64,000 bases of DNA from positions 6,668,571-6,732,570 of the forward strand of contig NC_059258.1 of NCBI RefSeq assembly GCF_017591435.1. Direction: 5' to 3'. Within the stretch, counting starts at the first letter, position 1; every line of letters starts with the position of its first letter. Made by a program: the position numbers and the translations under genes. Below, piece after piece: positions 41,201 through 52,789 of this stretch. The notes beneath the pieces were generated by a model. It was not told where the DNA came from. It searched no databases and saw nothing but the letters and a program-made list of their open reading frames with translations. This DNA comes from Portunus trituberculatus (taxonomy: Eukaryota > Arthropoda > Malacostraca > Decapoda > Portunidae).

Positions 41201-44200
41201 TCTCCCACAACACCACAAGACAACAAACAACCTTTACCTTAACACTGACAACACCACCATCACCACAACACAGCCTTACCTTAATAGTGAAAGCAACACC
41301 ATCTGAAGGAAACACCAAGTCATCTCTTCTGTCCACCTTTAGTTCATGTCTAAGGGAGGATTTGAGGGAGTGGCCAGCTTGTTCCCTCACTGCAAAGGCT
41401 GTGGTCCGGGAGAGGCAGGACAGGTGACGCCACACTCCATCCAACACCAGCTTTTGTTGCACCTGGTGTGGGGAAATGAAAAGGAAAAAACTAATTAATC
41501 TCCTCAGTACCAGGACGCACTTTCATATTCATTCTGCTTTGGTGATTTTCTACAGCTTCAGAAACATATGTTGGGATTAAAATAGTGAAGACTGTGGCCA
41601 TTAATCTTCTGACCTCCATAGATCCTTCCTAATGCAGATAAATTGTATAATTGTACCCAGAAATCAAGGTACAAATGTGTCTCAGTATTGAAGGGGTTAA
41701 ATGTGGTATGGCATAGGTGGTAAACAGGAAAAATGAGGAAAAAAAAGGAATGAATACAGGAAAGAGAAGAAAAAATGGGATGCAAAAATATGAACAGGAA
41801 AATAAGAAAAATACATGGAAAAGAAGAAAAAAGAATTAAGGTGGGGGGAAAAATGAAGAAAGAGGAATAACAGAGAGAAGGGAAGGGAAGAATTTGGTGA
41901 TGTTTAGTGTTGTGAGGAAAATTAAAGGAAAAGAGGAATAAATACAGGGAAGAGAAGAAAAGAATTAGAAGGGAAAAACTGACAAGAAAAATGGAATAAA
42001 AATGGAAGAGAAGAGGAAAAAAACAGGGAAGAGGGGAGAGGAAAAAAAAAAAAAAGAGAGGAAAAAAGAAAAAACAGGAAAAGAGGAAAAAACAGGGAAG
42101 AGAGGAAAAAATACAGGGAAAAGAAAGAATAAACAGGGAAGAGATGAAAGGAAAAAATAATAATTAGAGTGGGAGAAAATGAAGGAAAAAAAATAAATGC
42201 AAGGAAGGGAAGAAAAGAAATTGGGATGGGAAAAATTAAAAGAAAAAAAATATTACCAAAGAGAAAAAGAATTGGGAGAGAAAAAGAAAAAAAAATAAAT
42301 ACAGGAAAGAGAAGAAAAAAGAATCAAGGTGAGAAAAATTGAAAGGAAAACAAAGGAAGAAAAAGGAAGGAAGAAAATGAAATGGGAAAAATGAAGAAAA
42401 AGAATAAATATATAGAAAAAAAAAATTAGGTCAAGAAAAATGAGAAGAGAAAGAGGAATAAATAGAAGGAATGGAGGAAAGAAGAAATAGATATGTTTGG
42501 TGTTGCAGGAACAAAAATAAGAGAAAAAAAAAAAAAGACAAGAAAAAGCCAAGAATTGTGATGTTTGTTGTTTATGGAAATGAAAAAATAAATAAATAAA
42601 TAAAAATGTTATGGTGTTGAGAGGAGGGAAATGATACTATGGTGTTGAAAGAAATGAAAAATAAAAACAACCTCTAAAATATTAATAGGGAATGTTGAGT
42701 TTGGTGTTATTGATGAAAGGAAAACCAAATCGGAAAACCAAAAATATGAAAAACAAAAAAGAAACGCAGGATAAACAAAACTCACTTGTGGGGCAGAATT
42801 GAAGGCGAGGGAGAGAAGAATACCTCGGTCCAACTCCTTGTACCCGGACCAGGGAGACTCAGACGCCTGCTGGTACACACTGCTGCTCAGACTGCAGGAG
42901 GAGAAGCAGGAGGAGGAGGAGGAGGCGGAGAGATAGTTAGAAGAAGAGGAGGAGAAAAGGTGATTATGGAAGGATGAAGAGGAGGAGGAGGAGGACAAGG
43001 AAGAAAGGTGTTAGAGAGGAGAAGGATGGAAGAAAGGTGATAAGAGGGAAGTAGGAGGAGGAGGAGGAGGAGGAGGAGGAGGAGGAGGAGGAGGAGGAGG
43101 AGGAGGAGGAGGAGGAGGAGAAAAAAAAGAAGTAAGACATGATCTTTTAGCACAACAATAAAAACTGAATAAATAACTAAAATATAAAAAAAAAGAATAA
43201 ATAAATACACACACACACACACACACACACCAAAAAATAAAATAAAAAACACATTCACAAACACAAAAAAGAGAGGAAGAGAGAAAAGAAAAAAAAAAGA
43301 AAGGAAAAATACACAAAAAAAATTAAAAACACATTTACAAACACACAAACTCAACAAACACAAAAAAAAGAGAGAAAGAGAAAAGAAAGAAAAGAAAGGA
43401 AAACACCTCAAAACACACACACATGGAAAGAAAAAGGAAGAAAAAGAAAAGAAGAAAAGGAAAATCACCCCCCAAAACACACACACACAAAGAAAGAAGA
43501 AATATGCAAAGAAAATGAAAGAAAAAGAGGAAGAAAAATGGGAAAAAAGACAATTTCCTCCCTTACATTAAAAAGAAAAGAAAAAAAATAAGGAAAAAGT
43601 AAATAAAAAGAAAAAGGAAAAAAAGGCAATTTCCCATCTTACTTTAAAAAAAAAGATAGAAAAAGAAAGAAAAAAGAAAAAAACAGATTTCACTCTCTTA
43701 TATTAACACACACACACACACACACACAGACACTCACACGGTGCTTGCTTCATTATGGAAGGGCTTGGTGAAGGTGGTATGGAAGGATGATGTTCGCTTG
43801 GTGCCGTGGGAATATTCACAGCTGGCCTCCTCGCCGCGGCCAAACACATTCCGCAGCACACCACCAGTTGCCACAGAGCCTTCATTGTTCCCCACGCTGG
43901 TGTTGATCTTGGCCCCCATTAGGTTCGTTTCCCGCACCTCAAATGTTACCTGGGGGTCATCGGGTGAGATGCGGCAAGGTGTGGTGAGGAGAGGTAATGT
44001 TAAGTTAGGTTAGGTAAGTTTGTAGTGATGTTAGGTGTGGTGAGGTAAGGAGAGGTGAAGTGAGATGAGTGTGTGGTGATGTTATGTTATGTCATGTTTG
44101 TTTTGGTGATGTTTGGTTAGGTTAGGTAAGTTTGTAGTGGTGATATGTGATGTGAAGTGAAGTGAAGTGAGGTGAGATGAGTGTGTGGTGATGTTAAGTT

Positions 44201-45518
44201 ATGTTAAGTTTGCTTTGGTGAGATTTGGTTAGGTTAGGTTAGGTAAATTTTGGGTGATGTTACGTGAGGTGATGGGTGAGAGAGGTGAGGTGAGGGAGGT
44301 GAGGTGTGGTAAGATGAGGTGTGGTGATGTTAGGTTAGGTTTGCTTTGGTGACATGTTTGGTGAGGTGAGGTAAGTTTCTGGTGAGGTTACATGAGGTGA
44401 GGTGAGGTTAGGTCAAGAGTGGTGAGTGTGTGGTGGTGAAGTTATGTTTGTTTTGGTGATGTTTGGTGAGGTGAGGTAGGTTTGAGGTGAGGTGAAGTTG
44501 TGTTAGGTGAGTTTAGGTGAGGAAAAAAGATAAATAAATAAAATAAATAAATAAATAAAAAAAATACTCACAATTTCACATCAGCAAAACACATCAAACA
44601 CCAGCAAAACACATCAACACTCAAACACTTCACTTCAAAACATCAAAAAGAAAAATGACTTACACTGTTTCCATTATCTAAACATATCAACACTTGAGCA
44701 TTTCACTTCAAAACAACAAAAAGAAAATAAATGACAAACTGTTTTCTGCCATCTAAACACAGCAACATTCATACATCATTTCAAAACAAGAAAAAAATCA
44801 ATGAAATGACAAAACAGTTTTCTGCCATCTAAACACATCAACATTCAAACATTTCACTTCAAAACAAGAAAAAGAAAATAAATGACAAACTGTTTTTCAC
44901 CATCTAAACACATCTTCACTTCAAAACAATGAAAAAAATAAATGACAAACTGTTTTCCATCTTCTCAACACATCAACACTCATATACCACTAAAAAAAAA
45001 AAAAAAAAAGTTTTCTGTCATCTAAACACATCAACAATCAAACATTTCACTTCAAAGCAATAAAAAGGAAAAAAAAGACAGTTTTCTGCCATCTCAACAC
45101 ATCAACATTCATATATCACTTCAAAACAAGAAAAAAAATGACAGTTTTCTGCCATCTAAACACATCAACACAAACATTTCACTTCAAAGCAATAAAAAGA
45201 AAAAAGAAAACAGTTTTCCGCCACCTCAACACATCAGCACTCAAATTTCACTTCAAAACAATTATTATCATTCTCAGCAGTCACTCACCTCAATGCCGTC
45301 CTCTAGCGCCGGGTCCCTTGTATGTGTCAATGAACACCCCAACGTCCTTGAAACACCCCAGGTTAGACAGCCGTGTTCGCGCTTCATGTATTTTCATTAT
45401 CACCTGCAGGAGAACGGAAGGTTGTGGTGGTGGTGGTGGTTTATATGTGTGTGTGTGTGATTTTCTTTTATTTCTGGTTCTTTTTTTCATGGTGTAGTTG
45501 TGTTATTACTGCTGCTAT

Positions 45519-45550
<32 letters not shown>

Positions 45551-45598
45551 GCTTCTCTTTTTAATGGTGTTATATTATTGCTGCTGCTGCTGCTGCTG

Positions 45599-45629
<31 letters not shown>

Positions 45630-48600
45630 TACCACTACTACTACTACTGCTACTACTACTACTACTAATAATAATACTGCTACAGGTAAAATTACAGTAT
45701 TTTTCTTCAATAAATACTACTACTACAACAATAACAACAACTACTACTACTGCTACAATTACTGGTACTAAGCATACAAACAACTTATCACAAATTTCCA
45801 AATAAAACAAAACAAAACAAAATAAAAAACTGAACCTTAAAACCAACAAAGAGAAAAAAAGGAAAATTAAAACGTCACAAAATCTATCAAAACAAAAACT
45901 CAACACTCAACATTTCACCTCAAAACAATCAAAACAACAGAACAATATCATATAATACAACAACAAGGAAAATAACACTCCCTAACCACACACCACCACC
46001 ACCACCACCTACCGTCTGGAAATCCTGGGCAGTGAAGACATCCCTGACAGTGCTAATTACTATGTCATCCTTGGTCCTGCCCAGCCCATCCACGTGGACC
46101 CTCTGCACCCGAGCCTGCCAAGAGAAAGTTAGCCTAAGTTTTGGTGCTGTGGTGCAGTGGAACCATGCATGTTTTGGGGTCCAAGGGGTCTCCAAGTATA
46201 TGGGTTTGAATCCTGTCCACGGTCCGAGTGTAGGTTGGGCTTCCTCACTCGGGGCAACGGTTTCCTAGCGGGTGGGCTTTGAGATAGGAGGTACCCCAAA
46301 AATTATCCCCTTTAGCCCAAAAATTCCCATTGAAAAGCCCACATGGTATAAAAATAAAAAGTAAAGATGAGGAAGGATTGAAATAAGAGGGAAGTGCTTC
46401 GGGTAAGTTTGTGAGAAGTGTTTGGTTAAGTTTGTGAAAGTGGGTAATTTTCATATTGACAGAAACTTTAGTAGATATGGAAGAAGTTAGGTTATTTTGG
46501 GTATTTTTTAAGTGAAATATAGATAAGAAAGGATTAAAATAAGAGGGAAGTGCTTGGGTGAGTTTGTGAGAGAAAGTTGTGGGTATTTTTCAAGGGTGTA
46601 ATATTGACAGAAACTTTGGTAGATATGGAGAAAGTTAAGTTTGGTGTTTTGAAGTGATGTAAAGATGAGAAAGGATTGAAATGAGAGGGAAATGTTTGGT
46701 TAAGTATTTCATATTGATGGAAGCATGGTAAATAGAGAATAGTTAGGTTAATTTTGATGTTCTTGGGGAGAAATATGAATGAGAAAGCAATAAAATATGA
46801 CAGAAGAATTAGGTTAAGTTTGTTAGAGAAAGTTTTTGGAGTATTTTCAAGGGTACAATATTGCCGAAAAACAAGTGAATGAGGAGAAAGATAGGTTAAG
46901 TTTGGGTTTATTTTACAAGTGATATATAAATGAGAGAGCAATACAATAGAAGGAAATATTAGGTTAAATTTGTAGATAAAAAGGTTTGGCTATTTTCAAG
47001 GGTATAATATTGACAGAAACTTCAGTACACAAGGAGGAAGTTAGGTTAATTTTGATGTTCTTTGGGTAAAATATAGATGAGAAAGAAATTAAATAAGAGG
47101 GAAATGTTAGGTTAAGTTTGTGAGAGAATGTTGTGGGGTATTTTCAAGGGTATAATGGTGACAGGAACGTGGTGAATAAGGGAGAAAATTAGCTTAAGTT
47201 TTGGTGTTTTTTTAAGTGAAATATAGATGAAAACAAACGAAATAAGGAAAAGTGTTTGGTTAAGTTTGTGAGAGAGTTGTGGTTATTTTCAAGGATATAA
47301 TATTGACGGAAACTTTAGTACATAAGGAGAAAGTTAAGTTAAGTTTGAGTGCTTTTTGAAGTGAAATTAATATAGAAGAGAAAGCAATGAAATAAGGAGA
47401 AGTGTTTGGTTAAGTCTGTGAGAGAAAGTTGTGGTTATTTTCAAGGGTATAATATTGACGGAAACTTTAGTACATAAGGAGAAAGTTAGGCTAAGTTTTG
47501 CATGTTCTTGGGGTGAAATATAGACGAGAGAGCAATGAATTAAGAGAAATAGTATTAGGTTAAGTTTGTGAGAGAAACTTTTGAGGTATTTTCAAGGGTA
47601 TAATGTTGACAGGAACTTTAGTAGATATGGAGAGACTTAGGTTAGGTTGAGTTTGCATGTTCTTGGGGTGAAAAGAAAGCAACAAAACTAAGAGAAATAT
47701 TAAGTTAAGTTTGTAGGTAAAAGTGATGGCTATTTCCAGAGGGATAAGTAATAATGATTAGTAGATAAGAAGAAAGTTAGTGAAGTTTGAGTGTATTTTG
47801 AAGTGATATATAGATCAGAAAGTAGGAAAATAAAGAAGAATGTTTGGTTAGGTTTGTAGGTAAAAGATGCTGAGTAAATAAAAAGAAAGTTAAGTTAATT
47901 TTTGCATGTTCCTGGGGTGAAATATAGAAGAGAAAGTAATGAAATAAAAGATAAGTGTTTGGTTAAGTTTGTGACAGAAACTTTTGGGATATTTTCAAGG
48001 GTATAATATTGCTGAAAACATAGTAAATAAGGAGAAAGTCAAGTTAAGTTTGTGTTTATTTTTAAAGTGAAATAGGGATGAGAAAAGAAGGATATGTAAG
48101 GGAAATGTTTAGTTAAGTTTGTACGGAAAAATTGTTGGTATTTTCAAGGGTACAATATTGACAGAAACATGGTAAGTAAGTGAAAGTTAGGTTAATTTGG
48201 CTCTTGCTGTGGTAAAATTAACATGAAAACAAGGATATGTAAGGGAAATGTTTGGCTAAGTTTGTAAGGAAAAGTTGTTAGTATTTTTAAGGATACAATA
48301 TTGACAGAAACATGGTAAGTAAGTGAAAGTTGGGTTAATTTGGCTCTTGCTGTGGTAAAATTAACATGAAAACACAATGAAATAAAAGGGAAATATTTGG
48401 TTAAGTTTGTGAGGTAAAATTGAACAGTATTTTCATGGCCACAGCAAAAGAGAACCTACATTATATTTCAATGAGTCTCTATCTTGCTTGCATAATCCGA
48501 GCACCTACACTAACCCCTGTTCACACCTTGCTCTCATTAACCTAACCCTTGTATAGCAAAGAAAATAACCAAATAAATAAATAAATAAATAAAAATATTC

Positions 48601-48679
48601 TCCTACTAATATGCTCAACTATACAAATACACAAACTTTAATTCCTCAACATGAAAAGTGATAATATTAAAGATGTGAC

Positions 48680-48715
<36 letters not shown>

Positions 48716-48804
48716 TGTATACCTCCCACACACCAATTTTCACCTCTTACATAAAAAAAACTAAAAATAACAAAAAAAAGATTAAAAAATAGAACATTAC
48801 AACC

Positions 48805-48849
<45 letters not shown>

Positions 48850-49007
48850 TACCCCCACCCACCTTAATCTTCTTTAATTTCACTTGCATGGCCTTCCTTC
48901 TCAGATAAGCCAGCCTCTCCCTCACACTCCTTAGCTTTCTCTTTCTCTCCCTCTCCTCACGCTGGAAGGAGTAAGGCAGTATTCAGTGGCCTTAACTATT
49001 ACTCACT

Positions 49008-49047
<40 letters not shown>

Positions 49048-49133
49048 TATTCTTTCTTACTTTACTCCTTTTTCTCTTTCATCTTGTCTTTTTTCTACCT
49101 CTCTCTTTCATCTCAATATCTTCTGGCTTACTC

Positions 49134-49177
<44 letters not shown>

Positions 49178-49238
49178 ATTCTTTCTTACTTTATCCCTTT
49201 TCTCTTATATTTTTCATCTTTTCTACTATTTCACTCTC

Positions 49239-49299
<61 letters not shown>

Positions 49300-50352
49300 C
49301 CTTAATATATTCTATCTTACTGTACTCCTTCTCTCTTTCATCTTAACACTTTCTCTTCTTCTCTTTCTCTCTTTACTTTTACTTCAATATATTCTTTCCA
49401 ACTCAGTCATCCATCTTTCCTCTGTTCTTTCATTCTTCTCCCTCCTTATTCATCTACATTAACTAGGATTTTCAAATTTGAGTGTTCTTATCTATTCATT
49501 TTGTGTATCTGTCTATTTATTTTTGTTTTTTTGTGTGTTTAGATCTTTTCTCTCATTCCTGGTCTGTCTATCCTGAGAAAAGTTAAGTTTGATGTTTTTT
49601 TTAAGTATATTTTTGTTATTTATCAGTGGTTCAAGTGTACAAAGTTATTTAGGAGCGATTGTTGTTGTTTTCTTTATATTGATAGTTTGTAATTGAGGTT
49701 TAGGAATGTTCGAATGCTCTCTCTCTCTCTCTCTCTCTCTCAACACACACACACTAGTTAGTAATTACAATGAAAAAACCTCTTATGCTGTAGCCATACT
49801 AATAAATTTCTTGAGGACAGACAGACAGACAGAAATAAGACAGACACACAGACAGTCATGGGGAAGACACAGACAGACATGCAGACAAACTTGAGATACA
49901 GAGAAACAGACATACACAAACAACACAGGCAAACAGGCAAACAGATAGACAGAAATGAAATACAAACACATAAATAGAGATAAACAAACTGACACACACA
50001 AGATAAAGAAAGGCAAACAGACAGACAGACAGAGACAGAAATTAAATAAAAACACAAAGAAACAGAGAGAAATAGAATAAACAGACACACACACACACAA
50101 TAAAGAGGAAGACCTGTCCTAAATAAAGAGACACAAGATAGAAGACAGACAGACAGACAGACAAGTTAACACAGAGACAGACAGACAGGCAAGTTAGCAC
50201 AGACAGACAGACAGGTTGGCACAGTAGATATTCAACACACAGCCTACCTTGAGAGCCTGCAGGTCCATCTTGACACCAACACTGCTCTCATCTGACTCGG
50301 GACTCTGTCAGGGAGAGAGAGAGTGTGGGTGAGAGAGAGAGACTGCAAATGA

Positions 50353-50412
<60 letters not shown>

Positions 50413-50459
50413 CATCTAAGACTACATTACTAAACTTACAAACCTGCCAACTATCCTAT

Positions 50460-50516
<57 letters not shown>

Positions 50517-50910
50517 TGTGTGTGTGTGTAAACAGTGAATATATCCACTGAATAAACCCCAGCAGTGAAAAACAAGCAATGAATAACAACTTTGCAGTGA
50601 AAACACCCGATGAATACCAACACACACTGAACAGCCAAGCCCTAGTGAACGTGCCAGGCCACTAGACACTCCAGTGAATGTATTTGGTGAATAACAAAGA
50701 CTAACACAACAAATTAAGCAAAAATCTAGGTAATGTTTACAAATGAGACGGTCGAAAGGAAACAAGAATGAATAAAAAACGCCAATTTCTCTCTATCACG
50801 TCAATATTTAGGTCATTTCACCCTCCCAGTGAATGCCTACAGCGTTATCTGATAAGCCTAAATGCTTGAAATACGATAAATAGGCTTACTTTGGCGTGGA
50901 CAGTTCCCAT
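37348..50910 (-). CDS. SAMM50: Sorting and assembly machinery component 50 (SAMM50/Sam50), 12 exons
   Basis: SAMM50 is the Omp85-family core of the SAM complex, which inserts beta-barrel proteins into the mitochondrial outer membrane. Exons in transcription order are 50910-50890, 50304-50248, 48961-48863, 46114-46013, 45403-45289, 43949-43738, 42891-42786, 41462-41280, 40423-40337, 38554-38393, 37912-37786 and 37535-37348, about 485 aa (human 469). Landmarks are the MGTVHAK start, POTRA-like 'VHVDGLGRTKDDIVISTVRD' and 'HEARTRLSNLGCFKDVGVFI', then barrel segments 'INTSVGNNEGSVA', 'AGHSLKSSLRHEL', 'DRFLLGGPMNLRGF' (the conserved L6-type loop), 'FVNTGNIGDFV' and 'ARVELNYCVPLLVQRGDR', ending in QFGVAASFL. 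Exon 5 is one base too long or two too short near 45315-45317 (KG/DPALEDGIE), so the reading frame breaks there. Elsewhere all phases agree. Exon 3 is very basic (RERKRKLRS) and has no obvious human counterpart. Confidence 0.94.
37926..38240. repeat. (AG)n and (TC)n microsatellites, SAMM50 intron 10
   Basis: (AG)n at 37926-37962 lies just upstream of the exon 11 acceptor on the gene strand, and (TC)n lies at about 38186-38238. Confidence 0.85.
38580..39545. repeat. Tandem array and (TAGGG)n cluster, SAMM50 intron 9
   Basis: About seven units of 110-125 bp include 'TTGTGGGATGTTAAGTTAGT', 'TTTTGAAAGGAGATTGTGGA' and 'GGTTAAGTTAGTTTAAGTT'. One unit carries an (AGGGT)n expansion at 39359-39415, and TTAGGTTAGG follows near 39525. 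Confidence 0.85.
39550..40330. repeat. ATT-rich, (GT)n and (GGA)n/(AGA)n tract, SAMM50 intron 9
   Basis: TTTATTTATT-rich DNA, several 'GTGTGGGGTTAGGGGTCAAT' repeats at 39780-39900, (GT)n at about 40075-40095, and GGA/AGA triplets at about 40206-40330 ending at the exon 9 donor. Confidence 0.85.
40490..41275. repeat. CACCA-rich tandem repeats with copies of the SAMM50 exon 8 donor
   Basis: Short units such as 'ACACCATCACACCACACCCA' and 'ATCACCAATACCACAACACC' fill intron 8. Degraded copies of the exon 8 edge occur at about 41028-41052 (ACCTTAATAGTGAAA identical to the exon), 41105-41125 and 41232-41255. The real edge is at 41274-41300. Confidence 0.75.
41495..41700. mobile_element. piggyBac-like MITE (SAMM50 intron 7)
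   Basis: It is flanked by TTAA at both ends, with inverted ends TCTCCTCAGTACC and GTATTGAAGGGG. It is about 206 bp, single unit and diverged, and lies about 30 bp upstream of the exon 8 acceptor. Confidence 0.75.
41700..42780. repeat. Purine-rich degenerate repeats, SAMM50 intron 7
   Basis: GGAAAAGAGGAA-type low-complexity DNA contains recurring 'AATAAATACAGGGAAGAGAA' units. I see no exon. Confidence 0.75.
42892..43735. repeat. (GGA)n and A-rich low-complexity DNA, SAMM50 intron 6
   Basis: (GGA)n at about 43053-43120 is followed by A-rich units with 'ACACACAC' and 'AAAGAAAAAG' phrases and a short (AC)n run at about 43706-43728 next to the exon 6 donor. Confidence 0.8.
43960..45280. repeat. 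Two tandem arrays in SAMM50 intron 5
   Basis: The first part (about 43970-44520) is G/T-rich, with 'GGTGAGGTGAGGT' and 'GTGTGGTGATGTTA' units of about 100-120 bp. The second (about 44570-45260) has A/C-rich units of about 85 bp containing 'AACTGTTTTCTGCCATCTAA' and 'ACATTTCACTTCAAAACAA'. Confidence 0.8.
45430..45800. repeat. (TGG)n, (GT)n and (ACT)n/(TGC)n microsatellites, SAMM50 intron 4
   Basis: TAC/ACT triplets at about 45515-45550 and 45600-45670, with an imperfect (TGC)n block at 45578-45600 between them. Confidence 0.85.
46141..46352 (+). mobile_element. tRNA-derived SINE (family 2) in SAMM50 intron 3
   Basis: The head GTGCTGTGGTGCAGTGGA with B box GGGTTTGAATCC is tRNA-like. The body includes 'GTTGGGCTTCCTCACTCGGG' and 'GGTTTCCTAGCGGGTGGGCT', and the tail is GGTATAAAAATAAAAAG. 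It is antisense to SAMM50 and begins only about 27 bp upstream of the exon 4 acceptor. A second, inverted copy is at 54620-54890. Confidence 0.85.
46360..48440. repeat. ~2-kb tandem array, ~140-bp unit, SAMM50 intron 3
   Basis: About 14 units contain 'GTTTGGTTAAGTTTGTGAGA', 'TTTTCAAGGGTATAATATTG', 'ACAGAAACTTTAGTA' and 'GGAGAAAGTTAGGTTAA'. The units have diverged and their period is fairly constant. Confidence 0.88.
48680..48845. repeat. Two (AC)n runs near SAMM50 exon 3
   Basis: (AC)n at about 48683-48713 and 48811-48844 are each followed by 'ATGTATACC(T/C)CC', so the second looks like a duplicate of the first together with its flank. Confidence 0.8.
49015..50225. repeat. (TC)n and (GACA)n repeats, SAMM50 intron 2
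   Basis: (TC)n runs at about 49017-49042, 49139-49172, 49243-49298 and 49719-49741 belong to a loose repeat containing 'TATTCTTTCTTACTTTA'. A 400-bp region of AGACAGACAG-type repeats follows at 49815-50220. Confidence 0.85.
50320..50530. repeat. (GT)n and (AG)n microsatellites, SAMM50 intron 1
   Basis: (GT)n at about 50358-50408 and (AG)n at about 50463-50513, the latter continuing into GTGTGTG. Confidence 0.9.
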
Positions 50911-51156
50911 TGTGGTGGTGCATGAAATGTTTACTGTGTTGTGATGTGTTGACCGGCCGCCCAGTGCTGCCAACCCTCCCGAGATGAGTTTGAGTGGTGC
51001 CAGAACTACCAAGCCTTCCGACTCAGTATTGCTATGTACTATTATGTAGATTATATAAATTACGTTCATATTTTTCCTTGAGGGTTAATTTCAGATTATC
51101 AAGTAAAAGGGTTAAAAGTAAGTATATTCATCGTCTTTTTTTTTTCCCTTGGTCAG

Positions 51157-51193
<37 letters not shown>

Positions 51194-52789
51194 CGTGCCC
51201 TTTCTTATTTATGCTGCAGTGAATGTATTGGACTGTGTGAAGGCTGAGAACACCTTCCACATTAAGTGACCCAGACTCCCAGAGCTATACGTGCCATGGA
51301 AAGAGATGAGAATAGTGCACGACAAAGCCAGCTAACTGTTTACGTTGTGGGTGGCTAATGTACTTTATACTATACAGTGTACACTCCCTCACACCCCCCA
51401 TTTCATATTTCTTCCCTCTATTACTGAAACACCAACATTTCAAGTGGAAAACGGCTGAAAATCCTCGGAACGCACTTTAAACATTGAAATACTGACGAGG
51501 GAATGTCTCCATGCCGTCACGGCGGGCGGTGGGCGGCTGGGCTCAATGAACGGGGTTATAGCATCGTCTTCTTTAAGAGTTATGGGTGTTATTTATATAT
51601 TTCTGTGAGTAATGCAGGCTTTGGTTCAGTCTCTGAGTCTGGAAACACAGGGAGTTGAGCCAAACATTGGTGTGCAGAGCGGGAGGGAAGCAGTGAGGAC
51701 TGAGGACGTGTGTCTGTGTTTTTACGTAACATACACAATTTTGAAAATCGAGAGAAGAAAGAAGACGCCCAGACTGGAATGCACTACATTTTCTGACGTA
51801 TGAAAATATTTAACAAAGACCCAAATTATAAAAACACAATCAGGTCCAGTGTTATCAGAGAGAAGTCCAAGAAACGGTGTGTAACTTTCACCAACGGCGC
51901 CACAAAAACACCAAAATGTCGAGATGCAAAACGTAGCCAGTCTAAATTGTATTATATTTTCCAAATAAGAAAAATTTTTACTTTCCAGCTAAATAAAGAT
52001 TTTTTTTTGCCATATAGAAATTTTTGTTTTCATATCTAGACATTATAAAAAATGAAAATACGAAGTTAGATTAAAATGTTATTGGATGTTATTACTTGAG
52101 TCATATTTCTTGATTTTATTATGCGCTAAAACTTTGCTAATGATCAATCAAATATCAAAACAATGCCAACTCCATTAATAAAACAGAAAAGAATCTACTT
52201 TGGCGCCGAGATGTTTCTTTACACCTTTGTACGGTAACTTCTCCTCCTTCGCCCTCATACACCACCTCTTCCTTCCACCACAACCACTTCCACCTCCTCC
52301 TACACCCAGAATCTTGAAAACACCTAGAAACACACGGAAACATCGATAAATAACGTTCTTGCCGTAGCCTCGGCAGGAGCCTTGGCGATGGGCCGAGGTT
52401 AGCGGCGGCGGTGGGTCAGCGGCGGTAGCGAGAAGTGTCTGGTGTAGACGATATCATGATGTGTTATGGTCCGGTGTGGTGTTAACACTGCACTGCTACA
52501 CGCTTCAATGCCTGCCCTCTGTGTGTGTGTGTGTGTGTGTGTTTTCCATACTTTCAAACTGACATGCATACAAGCACATGCACAAGCATTCACTCGAGCA
52601 AAATACCTTTACTAGTTATACATATTGGATGGAAAACATATGATTTAGAATGGGGCCAGCAGATATGTCTTGATCTTGATCTTGATGCTACAGGTGACGC
52701 AGAATTTCTGAGTCAGGCCTTTGTATCGGCAGCGCCTGTAGGGAAAATAAAAAAAAAAAAAACAAACAACAGAGGGCAATCACCATCTT
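50911..52789. other. Intergenic region upstream of SAMM50; no gene seen
   Basis: It contains the likely SAMM50 5' UTR and promoter side (50911-51000, GC-richer), a (GT)n run at 51160-51190, a GGCGGGCGGTGGGCGGCTGG box at about 51520-51539, and a TTTGGCGCC (E2F-like) word at about 52199. A GC-rich patch at 52370-52440 has no open frame of interest. A CTTGAT triplication lies near 52669-52686, beside the LINE 3' end. Confidence 0.4.

Noticed and set aside
46360..48440. CRISPR-like repeat array
   Set aside because: Units are about 140 bp, diverged along their whole length and without unique spacers, and they lie in an intron of a eukaryotic gene.
37348..50910. SAMM50 as a pseudogene because of the exon 5 frame break
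   Set aside because: Eleven other exons are intact with correct phases and introns are retained. A single small indel near a GGG run is more likely an assembly error.
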